Shown here one piece after another: positions 48,945-58,046 of a stretch of 64,000 bases of DNA (the stretch's first letter is position 1; each line of letters opens with the position of its first letter). Origin of the DNA: Moniliophthora roreri (taxonomy: Eukaryota; Basidiomycota; Agaricomycetes; Agaricales; Marasmiaceae). Both the position numbers and the translations under genes were made by a program. The notes below the pieces were generated by a model. The model was not told where the DNA came from. It did no database searches and worked only from the letters and a program-made list of their open reading frames with translations. The DNA lies in contig LATX02000200.1 of NCBI GenBank assembly GCA_001466705.2, forward strand, positions 1,860,001 through 1,924,000, written 5' to 3'.

Positions 48945-50189
48945 TCAGGAAGTTTCCTGAGGGTTTGCAACCAACTTTACTCCACTGATTTTATTTTCCC
49001 TCATCCTTTCCAATCCGTCAGGTATACCGGCCAGTCCGTTCGGAATGTTTTCGACTTTGTTCGGCTATGGTGGATAAACTCAGAAACGCTCATCTCAACA
49101 CCCAAAACGCGAAAGTCACCTTAAATATCGAAGCCTCGAGCCAGGCCCCCATCTTTTGGAATATGATCTCCCCAAATGGCCGATTCGCATGATGAAGATC
49201 AGCGTACACTCGAACGACCTTCTGGGTATCTATTCCGCCAATGTCGAAGCCTAGAGGCACAGTCGTCACTAACATGCTTTCTGCATGAATGGATAGCCCG
49301 GCATTTAAGGTCTCAGGTGTGGAGATTGCATCGTAGACAACTCGGACAGCCTTTCCATTGATGACAGCCCCAACCTTGCCGGGCAGTTCAGCAATAGACA
49401 CTGCACTTCGATCCACTATATGTGTTGCACCTAGGGACGTCAAGAGCTCGGCATGTCGTCCAGAGGCATAGCAGATGATCGTGGAAAACCTGGCGAACTT
49501 GAATAGCTGGATGGCTGAAGTGCGGAACTTAGACGAAAGGTTGTGAAGGGACTGGATGTGGACGCACCATACTGGCCAACAGAAGAACTTGCGCCAATCA
49601 CAACCGCAACCTGCCCATCAAAGTTAATGTGATCGAAATTTGGGTTTAAGGCAGCACCTTTGTCGGAGAAGAGACCAATTGCGGCGGTAGCAAAACCAGT
49701 TGGGATAGTTGCTGCCTGGGCATAGGAATACTCAGAAGGAATCTAGCAACATCGGTCAGTTACGCCAATTACATTCCATTGTAGCTGACGAACCTTGGCA
49801 ACTAGGCTGGCAGGAACGCGGGTATATTGCTGGTAACCAGCGAATTCTTCATCAGCGAAGAAACTCTGGAAGAAGCTACATAGCATTCCACGTCAATGTC
49901 AATCATCAATAAGAATGTTAGGAATACAAACTCACACTCGGTCTCCCTTTGCGAAGTCTCCTACACCGTCGCCAAGTTCCTCTACATCACCTGCAACGTC
50001 GCTACCGAGAATTGCAGGATAGTTTTCTACGAACGCCCCGAACTGTTGGATTTTCCAGTCCGCTGGATTGAGAGCCGCAGCGTGTACTTTTACAAGAAGT
50101 TCTCCTGGTGCTGGATGCGGGATTTCTCGTACGTCGATGGTGAAAGGCCCTTGCTTCGCTTTGATGTAAAGTGCCTTTTGAGTGGGCAT
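48945..50189 (-). CDS. Quinone oxidoreductase-like protein (copy 3)
   Basis: This is a paralog of the gene at 21752, in the opposite orientation. It starts MPTQKALYIKAKQGPFTIDV, with PGELLVKVHAAALNPADWKIQ, YPAILGSDVAGDVEELGDG, FQSFFADEEFAGYQQYTRVPA, IPTGFATAAIGLFSD, VAVVIGASSSVGQYG (nucleotide loop), HIVDRSAVSIAELPG and VVRVYADLHHANRPFGEI. It ends GVKLVANPQETS. Four or five introns lie at the same places as in copy 1, which supports duplication after the introns existed. No forced stop was found, so it is probably functional. Substrate unknown. It lies in tandem with copy 4 and ends 85 bp from the stop of the Rtp1-like gene. Confidence 0.85.
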
Positions 50190-50404
50190 TCTGTGAACCG
50201 GAAGTGCAATCCAATTATTGTGATCAGTTATGGTATATTATTACTAATACAGTCCTCCGGAACCGGGAAGCCAAGATCCGAATCGGACACACCAACCTGC
50301 CATTGCCGAGTGCGGCATGTAGGTCAATAGAAGCACTGAGGACTACGTTCACGGAACGGAACATTGAAAATAGTACTTTCGGAGCTTATACATGGAAAGG
50401 TTCA

Positions 50405-51677
50405 TTACAAATTCCAAGGCGTTTCTTGAGGGTTTATTACTAGCTTTACACCGCTGATTTGGTTATTCTTCATCCTTTCCAATCCTGCGACGACACCCGC
50501 CAAACCGTTCGGCAGTTCCTCGATCCTATTCGGCTATACAAATACAGGCCGCGTAAGCAAGAATCAGGAGAACAATGGCGCAAACTCACAACAAAGGTGC
50601 CTTCTTCAAGCCATCGAGTAAAATTCTTGTAGATCAGAGTACCAAATGGACGATTCATCTGGTAGACATCCGCGTACACCTTGAACAACTTTCCTCTCTT
50701 CTCCACCGCTTCCAAGGCAGGAGGTGTTGGTATTCCTGGGGGAAGTACTGTTACCAACGGAGCATCATCCGCAAGGACAGCGACACCAGCGGCGAGAGTT
50801 TCAGGCTGACTGATAGCAGCATGTACGAGTTGAACGGCCTTTCCGTTTGTGATCTTGTTGACTTCGGAAGGCAAGTCGGTGATTTCAACGAGCTTACGGT
50901 CAATAACATGTGTTGCACCTAGAGATTTTAGGTATTCGGTGTGCTGCCCTGATGCGTAGGTAATGATGGTAGAGAATCCCGCGAATCTCAGTAGTTGAAT
51001 GGCTAATTCCGTGTGTTAAAAGGGATGCAGAACTCAGACATATAACTGTGTCTCACCGTACTGGCCAACAGAAGCGCTTCCGCCTACTACGAGAGCAGTC
51101 TGACCAGTATATTTTACACTGGGATCAAACGTTGGATTCAGGGCGGCGCCGTTTTCGGAGAATAGAGGGATGGCGGCGGTAGCAAAAGTTAACGGGATGC
51201 TGGCCATTTGGGCATAAGAGAAAGCGCTGGGAATCTGCAGGTGGATTTCAGCTTTTATCGCGTTTTGGACCGCTAGTCCTCACTTTGGCTGCTAGTTCTG
51301 CAGGGCAACGGGTGTACTGCTGATAACCGCTGAATTCATTCTTCCACATCCCGGAGAGAAACCTAAACGGCAGTGAGCTCAGCGTAACAGTGAAGGCTAC
51401 TACAATAATCGACAAAGACCTACACTCGCTCGCCTTTTACAAACCCTTCGACTCCTTCACCTATCTCCTCGACATCACCTGCAATGTCCATGCCCAGAAT
51501 AGCAGGGTAATCCTCAATAACAACACCCAAGGCCTGTATTAACCAATCCGCAGGATTAAGTCCAGTCGCTTTGATTTTAATGAGGATTTCGCCGGCTTCT
51601 GGCTTCTGGATCTCCCGCGTGTCGATAACAAATGGGCCTTTCTTCTCCTTGAGGTACAGCGCTTTTTGAGTCTTCAT
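50405..51677 (-). CDS. Quinone oxidoreductase-like protein (copy 4)
   Basis: This is the second minus-strand member of the family. It starts MKTQKALYLKEKKGPFVIDT, with AGEILIKIKATGLNPADWLIQ, YPAILGMDIAGDVEEIGEGVEGFVKGERV, a YQQYTRCPA segment, TFATAAIPLF, ALVVGGSASVGQYG, a THVIDRKLVEI segment, KLFKVYADVYQMNRPFGTL and a C-terminus GVKLVINPQETPWNL, slightly longer than in its paralogs. The intron layout is shared. The promoter side carries TTTAAAAG about 50 bp upstream of the ATG. The gene looks intact. A 3' fragment near 56485-56640 is closest to this copy (PPALEAVEKRGKLFKVYADVY against PPAFEVVQSRGKLFTVYADIY). Confidence 0.85.
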
Positions 51678-52844
51678 GGTTGGATGGCAGATGGTGGGAG
51701 TGAATGCTGGTGATCATAGATGCACCTTTTAAACCAGTTTACGCATAAACGGATATTTTCACTACAACTGAGGGAGTCGTCATTCGGGAGGTAACCGAGA
51801 CCCAGTCTAAGGAAAATACTGACCTGTATCGCGGATGCCTTCCGACCGCAGCGATAAACATCTGCTTTATAAGCTCTAGAGCTTTTTTCTTTGTAAAATA
51901 TGCGGGAAAACCTGATCATGAACGAACTTGACGCGTTGACGATTTGGGAATGATGATAATGGTCATCGGTCGGGGGAGCGTTGGACCTATCTATTTATCT
52001 ATCTCCTTCATGGTCTCGACCAATCGCAAAAAGGCCGAGTCTTTGAGGCAATTTTCTGTGCCCCGGCATTTCATCGGCACTTTTTGGTCAATTTGTATAA
52101 AAGAACGATAAACGCCTCATGCGCTTGTCCTTTCTTTCCATCATCTCTACCAACAGCACTCTTCCGATGCCTCAAACTCTGTATCCCCTTCTCTGACTGA
52201 CTGGCTCTACGACTCTGATTCCTCAAGCGTATTGGATATGTCCCTATTCGATTCGTTTCACACACCGCGGTGGAAGATTAATTGTTGGCAGTGGACAATC
52301 TGGTTCCAAGTGAGTTGAGGCCTTCTCAATTTATGCTCAGCCACCAATGTCAGATAATTCAACAACGTAGCCAACATGTAGCACTCGAGGACAAGTTCTA
52401 AAATGCTACCCAGGCACAATCATCCAGACCCTCTTCCAGCCCACCCACGTCGCAAGGTTCTCGCCGTGTTTCACTACCACCTGACCATCCTGCTGGGCCC
52501 TTGCTAGCATCTTCTAACATAATTTGCGGCCGCCATCGGTCTTGGCGACCAAAGATATCCCGATACAATTCGGATATGATCCCTATCGTCGTCAACGTTG
52601 CGCCTGGGCCCGGTCTTCGCGCCCGATCCAGTACTATGACTCGGGGAATGACTCGGGAACTTCTCGTTTGCGGCTGAAACTTGCATGTGCACAATTTGGC
52701 GACTTTTCTTGGCTATCGGTCAAGTGATAGGCCACCAGGATATACATATCACTCCATAGGGCCCTGCAGGCTTGGATCGAGAGTAAAAAAAATTTTCAAG
52801 TCAACCAAGGCATAAACACTGTCAAATTTACGGCCGATATGTGG
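51678..52844. other. Long upstream region between copy 4 and the Ctr-like gene
   Basis: This is about 1.2 kb without a convincing gene. A TATAAAAG lies at 52096 with an ATG 60 bp downstream, but that frame closes after nine codons. A TATCTATTTATCTATCTCC run lies near 51990. Minus-strand frames (52398-52694) have no recognisable product. Confidence 0.35.
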
Positions 52845-52851
52845 TATAAAA
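52845..52851 (+). promoter_or_regulatory. TATA box of the Ctr-like gene
   Basis: TATAAAA lies 87 bp upstream of the ATG at 52932. Confidence 0.45.
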
Positions 52852-52931
52852 TCGACTTCAATACAATTATTCCGCGTAAATCGAGGAGCTCTTATATCTA
52901 GTCTCGACCGCTGCGACGCCCTAAGCCTTTC

Positions 52932-53499
52932 ATGATGGATATGTCACACTCAGGCTCTTCAAGCAATAGCTGCAAGATTTCCATGCTATGGAATTGGTAC
53001 ACAATCGACGCATGCTTCATATCAAGAGATTGGCACATCACCTCAGTCGGTATGAAAATGGGATCCTTATCAAAGCTGCACAATTGAAACATTGGTCTAG
53101 GCGCATATGTTGGCACTCTTTCTGGTCATACTCATCGAAGGCGTACGACGCCTGAGTCGAGAATACGATCGCCGGATCCTAGCGCATAATCGCGTGATAT
53201 ACGACTGTGAGTCCACTTCGGTCACGAAACTTCAGTCTAGCCCAGGACCCGTTGCGTTTCAGTACGTTTTGCTCTTTCTGTGATAAACTCCACTCTCACA
53301 ACAGTCGGTCAGACCAACTCTTGGTCAACAAGCGATACGCAGTCTGTTTCATATGGTCCAGTTTGGCGCAGGATATATGATGATGTTACTGGCAATGTAC
53401 TACAACGGGGGTGTCATTCTCGTCATCTTTGCGGGTGCATATTTCGGTCATCTCCTTACTGCTGTTCGTAGTTCATTTCTCTCGTTAAGGCTTGACTAA
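52932..53499 (+). CDS. Ctr-family copper transporter, possibly damaged
   Basis: This is a small three-helix high-affinity copper importer of the Ctr family. It starts [20 protein letters not shown], with [18 protein letters not shown], the entry segment with Met and the W-x-I/T-S block. A second exon encodes [24 protein letters not shown] third encodes [34 protein letters not shown], with the MxxxM pair of helix 2, and [10 protein letters not shown], the GxxxG-like pair of helix 3. Introns lie near 53047-53097 and 53185-53305. Frame can be kept only with weak donors (GTCGGT, GTGATA). With the better GTATGA donor the sequence GAYVGT falls in a different frame from FLVILIEG. Helix 1 is also a few residues short. 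Either splicing is unusual or a deletion of about 11 nt has broken the gene. Confidence 0.6.
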
Positions 53500-53920
53500 C
53501 TAGACATCATTTATACAGCGTGACACGCTTGGTCATGGAGACAACCCTCACAAAGAGGCATGCTGTGGAACGTGATATACATAGTGAGAAACGTTTCCTT
53601 AGTCCCTAATTGTATATGTGTACTACGGCAATTCAATCGCATCGATGCCCTGTAGCTTACCGAATCCGACGAAGAGCTGCATATAGGAGCTTTGAAATCA
53701 CTCGCATGGAAGTCCTTAGTCTCGATTCAAGACTCACCAGGTCGACCTCCCTCGTTGCGCTTGCCCTGGTGAGAGGGTTTCTTAATCGAGCCTAAATGCA
53801 GTGATGCATGTATTAGACGAGACGCTATCCAGGGATCTGTCACTGGTTTTCCGAATCTCCAATGACAAGAAGCACTTATTCTATGATCAAACTTCAGATC
53901 TTCAGAGTTTTGTAACCCCT
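53500..53920. other. Ctr 3' flank with a short PDH-kinase-like fragment
   Basis: Most of this is unassigned. A run of about 34 bases at 53682-53716 (TAGGAGCTTTGAAATCACTC...) is identical to the PDH-kinase gene at 58197-58231, in the same orientation, so a third small remnant of that gene lies here. Confidence 0.5.
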
Positions 53921-53928
53921 AAGTGACA
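53921..53928. repeat. Left target-site duplication (8 bp)
   Basis: AAGTGACA here is repeated at 54228-54235, immediately outside the inverted-repeat element. Confidence 0.55.
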
Positions 53929-53935
53929 GAATCCA

Positions 53936-53953
53936 GAGTCGATTAGTCGTCAA
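53936..53953 (+). repeat. Left terminal inverted repeat
   Basis: This 18-base repeat pairs perfectly with 54202-54219. Confidence 0.7.
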
Positions 53954-54064
53954 AAGATAAGAGATAACGGCGAGATCACCGTTATGATGTCACTATTCCC
54001 TCACGTGCACGTAGCATTTTACGCGTCTGTAAGTACCTCCTTCGCGTTTTTTGTACATATATCC

Positions 54065-54118
54065 ATCCCCAGACCCTAACTACCTAACCCCTAACCACCT
54101 AACCGCTAAACACTAACC
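54065..54118 (+). repeat. Degenerate CCTAAC-type run
   Basis: The run reads CCCTAACTACCTAACCCCTAACCACCTAACC, then GCTAAACACTAACC. It is an imperfect short-period repeat resembling fungal telomere repeats (TTAGGG complement) but with irregular spacing. Confidence 0.5.
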
Positions 54119-54201
54119 TGCACCTGCCCCCGCTTCGCGGGCTATGGGAACGGGACGATGACTACGTCATCGCCGTTAATCCGGCGATTCCGCCGGCCGG
54201 G

Positions 54202-54219
54202 TTGACGACTAATCGACTC
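54202..54219 (-). repeat. Right terminal inverted repeat
   Basis: It is the exact reverse complement of 53936-53953. Confidence 0.7.
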
Positions 54220-54319
54220 TCCCCTCAAAGTGACAACGTACCCAGTAGGTCCAGAACGCCATCGTCATCGTCTGGCATCCGTGCACAAACTCCACGAAGA
54301 CGACTTGCGTCAGCGTTCT

Positions 54320-54526
54320 ACAACTAATTGGGAAAGGAACGGCCTCACGGGGTGCAGCGGCCGAACAGGCCTGAAAAAAGGCCCTGACTGATTAAGAAAA
54401 AAAGAGGAGGAACGCTCCACAGGGTGCAGCTGAACAGGCCTTAATCGCTGAAAATACACTCCTCCCTACCTAATTGAGAAAGAAACGGTGAGGAAAGCTC
54501 TACAGGGTGTAGCCGAACAGCCCTTT
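54320..54526 (+). repeat. Degenerate tandem repeat, three units
   Basis: Three units of about 55-80 bases share CTAATTGRGAAAG...AACG followed by CTCYACAGGGTGCAGC and GAACAGGCC. They cover about 54320-54372, 54390-54464 and 54470-54526. Unit 2 has its first block altered (GATTAAGAAAAAAAG). The repeat lies between the MITE-like element and the DJ-1-like gene and is absent from the second copy of the duplicated block. Confidence 0.6.
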
Positions 54527-54656
54527 TATTGAATCCGATGAGCCAAACATTCTTGATATAGGATCATGGGACGAAAACTCATCAATGGCTTGTTTCTGAA
54601 GTAGTTAAATTCAAGATTCATTTGATACCGAAGACTGCATGCCTCATCCCTGTACC

Positions 54657-55454
54657 ATGCCAGTCCGCGCACTCCTACATCTTTGCTTCGCAGCCTTCGC
54701 CAGCGTTGTCCTCATCAACGTCGGCGCGCAAGGCAGCGCTAATGCCAAGTCAGTTGATATCATTCCCCAGTCACCACTGGTGAGCGTGTCGCCTAGTGCC
54801 ACGCTTCCCGTTGACTATGGGATGATCCTTTTCCCAGCATTCCAGGCCTTGGACGTCTTTGGTCCTTTGGACGCCCTGAACCTTATCTCAATGAATTATT
54901 CGATCAACCTCCACATCATATCGTCCACCCTGGACCCAGTTTCGACTAAACCTCGTTCGGCAATGATAGGCAACTCCAACTTCTCTGAAGCCATTGTCCC
55001 GACACATAACTTTACTCACCCGCCCCCCAAATTGGATGTCCTCTTTGTCCCAGGTGGCATTGGTACAAGGGCACCTGCACCCGAACTCGACGCCCACATC
55101 GCTTTCATCCGAGAGACGTACCCATCATTGCAATACATCGTGTCAGTTTGCACGGGCTCATGGCTGCTTGCTAGAGCAGGGGTCCTCGATGGGAAGAACG
55201 CTACATCCAACAAGCGGGCCTGGGCTGGAACTGCTGGATTGGGGAATGGTACGAATTGGATTACCCATGCCCGATGGGTCCAAGATGGTAACATCTGGAC
55301 TTCGTCCGGAATCAGTGCTGGAATGGATGCTACTTTGGCTTGGATAGCGGCAGTTTATGGAGAGGCGGAAGCTAACAACACTGCTAATATAATGGAGTAT
55401 GAGAGGGAGTTGAATGCTTCGTACGACCCATTTGCAGACCTGTATGGACTCTAA
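54657..55454 (+). CDS. DJ-1/PfpI-family protein, secreted (copy A)
   Basis: This is a class I glutamine-amidotransferase-like (DJ-1/ThiJ/PfpI) protein. The ATG at 54657 gives a signal peptide, MPVRALLHLCFAAFASVVLI; an earlier in-frame ATG at 54639 adds MPHPCT. The domain runs from YGMILFPAFQALDVFGPLDALN through DVLFVPGGIGTR to YIVSVCTGSWLLARAGVLDG, with the nucleophile-elbow Cys in VCTGS, then KRAWAG and a C-terminal WIAAVYGE. His near WITHAR may be the partner residue. Several N-x-S/T sites fit a secreted protein. Similar fungal proteins are hydratase or isonitrile-hydratase-like, but activity is not certain. It is convergent with the remains of a PDH kinase gene, 95 bp away. Intact as a single exon; see the finding on its possible intron. 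Confidence 0.85.
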   Translation: MPVRALLHLCFAAFASVVLINVGAQGSANAKSVDIIPQSPLVSVSPSATLPVDYGMILFPAFQALDVFGPLDALNLISMNYSINLHIISSTLDPVSTKPRSAMIGNSNFSEAIVPTHNFTHPPPKLDVLFVPGGIGTRAPAPELDAHIAFIRETYPSLQYIVSVCTGSWLLARAGVLDGKNATSNKRAWAGTAGLGNGTNWITHARWVQDGNIWTSSGISAGMDATLAWIAAVYGEAEANNTANIMEYERELNASYDPFADLYGL

Positions 55455-55548
55455 ACGTCCTTCTTAACTCTACTTTGTCGACGTCTTTCAGTACAAATGT
55501 ATCATTATGCAGTTTAGGGTACCGTACCTATCGATAGGCAAGAGGACC

Positions 55549-56150
55549 CTAGAAGTCAAGGTAGCGGTTCTCGACTGCTAGATCGGCGATTCGAGTGGAT
55601 GTAAACGTCCGTGCAAGACCTGTACATTGAAATCAACTGAAGAAATATCTTGCGTAAAGTCTACTCAGCGATAGACCATATCCAAATCCATAGGTATTTT
55701 TAGCCGCTAGCATTGAAGTCCTCTTTGAGTTCCTATATCGATGATTAGTTACAATCTGCGGGAAAAAAAGGAAGAGAGTAAAATGTATCTGCCCGGATCC
55801 CAAATTTATTGCAGTATACGTCCAAATTAGTCCCATAGCGCTATCTGGAATCTCACCGCGTCGCTAATCTTGACCGTCGTATCCTCCTTGTCTTTGACGA
55901 TAACTTAATGACTTGAATTGGAGGATAGAGCGCTTTCCTGTATCATTATCAATTTCATGTCTTTCGACAACGGCGCGTAAAGCCCAATGTGAAATGCGCT
56001 GGTTTTTTGGAGGTCCGCCGTTAGTATGGCTTCCCGTACTCATCTGACAAGGATAGTGAGAATTCCGTGATGAATGAAACTTCAGAGCTTCAGATGTGAA
56101 AGTGAAAGTGAAAACGTACCGAGTGCTAAGTAGAGTCCAAAATACCGTGG
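55549..56150 (-). pseudogene. Partial, decayed copy of the PDH-kinase gene (3' end)
   Basis: This aligns with the intact gene at 58047-58500: RAVVERHEIDNDTG, a damaged ISD...GLIWTY segment, then [15 protein letters not shown] and a broken C-terminus (the GGDL glycines and later codons are changed). Frame changes and a TAA/TGA are visible. The 5' two thirds of the gene are missing. It arose with the DJ-1 block duplication. Confidence 0.8.
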
Positions 56151-56484
56151 CCATCACTGAAAGCCCCGCTTCATGACATTTTTCCCAGGCTAATACTATA
56201 ATGTTTCTTCTTGTTCGCCACTATCGTTTCCTGACCTACTACCATCTCTCTTGTCTATTGCTCTCTCGGTCATCTAGAGATTATCAGCTTAGCATTACGC
56301 TCTCGATTTAAATTGGATAAAGGACGCGAAGCGGGGAGTTTATCAGGTGTATTTGGGTCAATTGTGGTGCGTAGCTAGTCCGAGTCATGAATTTTGCATG
56401 AATTACTCTCCGCTGACGCATCTCAATTAGCAAAAATTCCCACTGGGTTCTTGTTTTGCGTACATTCTTTTCAAGCCGCCCAGG
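56151..56484. other. Intergenic, nothing recognised
   Basis: This is the junction region between the two duplicated blocks, without an assignable gene. Confidence 0.3.
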
Positions 56485-56640
56485 AAGTAACGTCCTTGTA
56501 AATCAGAGCACCAAATGGAGGATTCGTCTAATATAGATATCCGCGTACACCGTGAATAACTTTCCTCTGCTCTGCACCACTTCAAAGGCAGGAGGTATTG
56601 GCATCGTTGGGGAAAATGCTGTTACCGCGACAAGTGATAC
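56485..56640 (-). pseudogene. Fragment of a quinone-oxidoreductase-like gene
   Basis: The minus strand encodes PPAFEVVQSRGKLFTVYADIY, which follows the C-terminal third of copy 4 (50405-51677), preceded by VTAFSPTMPI. The rest of the gene is absent on both sides. Confidence 0.75.
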
Positions 56641-56830
56641 GCATGGTCCATCTTGGTGCAGAATATACGATTTCATTACAACAGGGGTATCATTCTCGTC
56701 ATCTTTGCGGGTGTATGTTTCGGTCATCTTAGTGTTCGTACATACTTTATTTCTCTCGTTACAAGTTTGCTAACTGGATATCGCTTGTGCAACGTGACAT
56801 GCTTGGCCAAGAAGTACCCTCATAAAGTGG
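56625..56830 (+). pseudogene. Fragment of the Ctr-like gene (3' end)
   Basis: The sequence tracks 53328-53560: the segment before helix 2, then GGGGTATCATTCTCGTCATC (GGVILVIF in the parent), and the 3' flank AACGTGACATGCTTGG. A deletion of about 15-20 bases removes the MMMLLAM part. It abuts the oxidoreductase fragment, which runs the other way. Confidence 0.75.
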
Positions 56831-57149
56831 AGTCTGATATGCATCTCTTCCTTAGCGCTTCAGTTGTGTATTCATTCACACTGTAGAGATGGTGACGTTT
56901 CTTCGATTCTTAACACGCTTTGGAAGCTAGGCGGTCCAATCAGTGCTAGACAAGGCGTTTTCAGACCGTTTTGTGGTTCGTAACCAAGGTTGTAGGATGA
57001 ATTGAATCGCAGCGAGGACCTGTAGTTCACCTTGCTTACTGATTCCGAATATTTTTCCCGGTGTAAGACCATGGAATGACAATCCGTCAATGACTCATCC
57101 CCGAAGCACTTAAACTCGTACTGAAGACTGCAGACCCCAGCCGTGTACC

Positions 57150-57946
57150 ATGGTTTGCGCACTCCTACGTCTTCTTTGCTTTGCCGGCATTGCCCTCGTC
57201 AACGTCGCCGCACAAGGCAGTACCGACACAAAGTTTGTTGACATTATTCCCCCCAGTGACTACTAATTGATGCGTTCCCTAGTGCCACTCTTCCCGTTGA
57301 CTATGGGATGATTGTCTTCCCGGCATTTGAGGCCTTGGACGTCTTTGGTCCTTTGGATGCCCTAAACATTCTTGCATCTGATTATCCCATGAATCTCCAC
57401 ATCATATCATCCACCTTGGATCCGGTCTCAACTAAACCTCGTTCGCCAGCGATGAACACACACAACTCCAACTTTTCCCAAGCTATCGTCCCGACACACA
57501 ACTTCACTCACCCGCCCCCCAAACTGGACGTTCTCTTTGTCCCAGGCGGCATGGGTACAAGGGCACCTGCACCTGAACTTGACGCCCACATCGCTTTCAT
57601 CCGAGAGACGTACCCATCATTGCAATACATCGTGTCAGTTTGCACGGGCTCATGGCTGCTTGCTAGAGCAGGGGTCCTCGATGGGAAGAACGCTACGTCT
57701 AACAAGCGGGCCTGGGCTGGAACTGCTGGATTGGGGAATGGTACGAATTGGATTACCCATGCCCGATGGGTCCAAGATGGTAACATCTGGACCTCGTCTG
57801 GGGTCAGTGCTGGTATTGATGGTACTTTGGCTTGGATAGCGGCAGTCTTTGGAGAGACAGTTGCTAACGACACTGCCAACTACATGGAATACGTGAGGCA
57901 TTTGAATGCTTCGGACGACCCCTTTGCAGAACTGTATGGCCTCTAA
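57150..57946 (+). CDS. DJ-1/PfpI-family protein, secreted (copy B)
   Basis: This is the second DJ-1/PfpI-like gene, from the same duplicated block as 54657-55454. The ATG at 57150 gives MVCALLRLLCFAGIALVNVA, a signal peptide. A 50-nt intron (57233-57282: GTTTGT donor, TACTAAT branch-like site, CTAG acceptor) joins GSTDTN to ATLPVDYGMIVFPAFEALDVFG in frame, for 248 residues. Without that intron the frame is broken by a two-base length change and a TAA. The remainder (VLFVPGGMGTR, YIVSVCTGSWLLARAGVLDG) is nearly identical to copy A. It ends DDPFAELYGL. The candidate catalytic Cys is kept. It is convergent with the intact PDH-kinase gene, about 100 bp between stops. If the intron is not used the gene is broken at its 5' end. 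Confidence 0.75.
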
Positions 57947-58046
57947 ATGTCCTTCTTAACTCTATTTGTCTAGATGCGAATGGATGTTGATATTATCATC
58001 CAGTTCAGATTACTATGTCTGTCGATAAGTAACACAACCCCTGGAA

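Larger units (their letters stand above)
53929..54227. mobile_element. MITE-like element with perfect 18-bp inverted repeats
   Basis: GAGTCGATTAGTCGTCAA at 53936-53953 recurs as its exact reverse complement at 54202-54219. The segment of about 299 bp is flanked by an 8-bp direct repeat, AAGTGACA, as in hAT-like elements. It encodes no transposase. Inside are GATAACGGCGAGATCACCGTTAT, a CCTAAC-rich run (54065-54118) and near the right end two further hairpins (GATGACtacGTCATC and CCGGCGattcCGCCGG). It looks like a non-autonomous DNA transposon inserted between the Ctr-like and DJ-1-like genes. Confidence 0.65.

Noticed and set aside
52238..52310. ATG at 52238 as start of the copper-transporter gene (MSLFDSFHTPRWKINCW)
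   Set aside because: Downstream sequence does not continue as a Ctr protein, while the ATG at 52932 leads directly into [16 protein letters not shown] with its own TATA box.
57230..57290. DJ-1 copy B as a plain frameshifted pseudogene
   Set aside because: A 50-nt GT-AG intron with a branch-like site restores the frame exactly, so an intact gene is the simpler reading.
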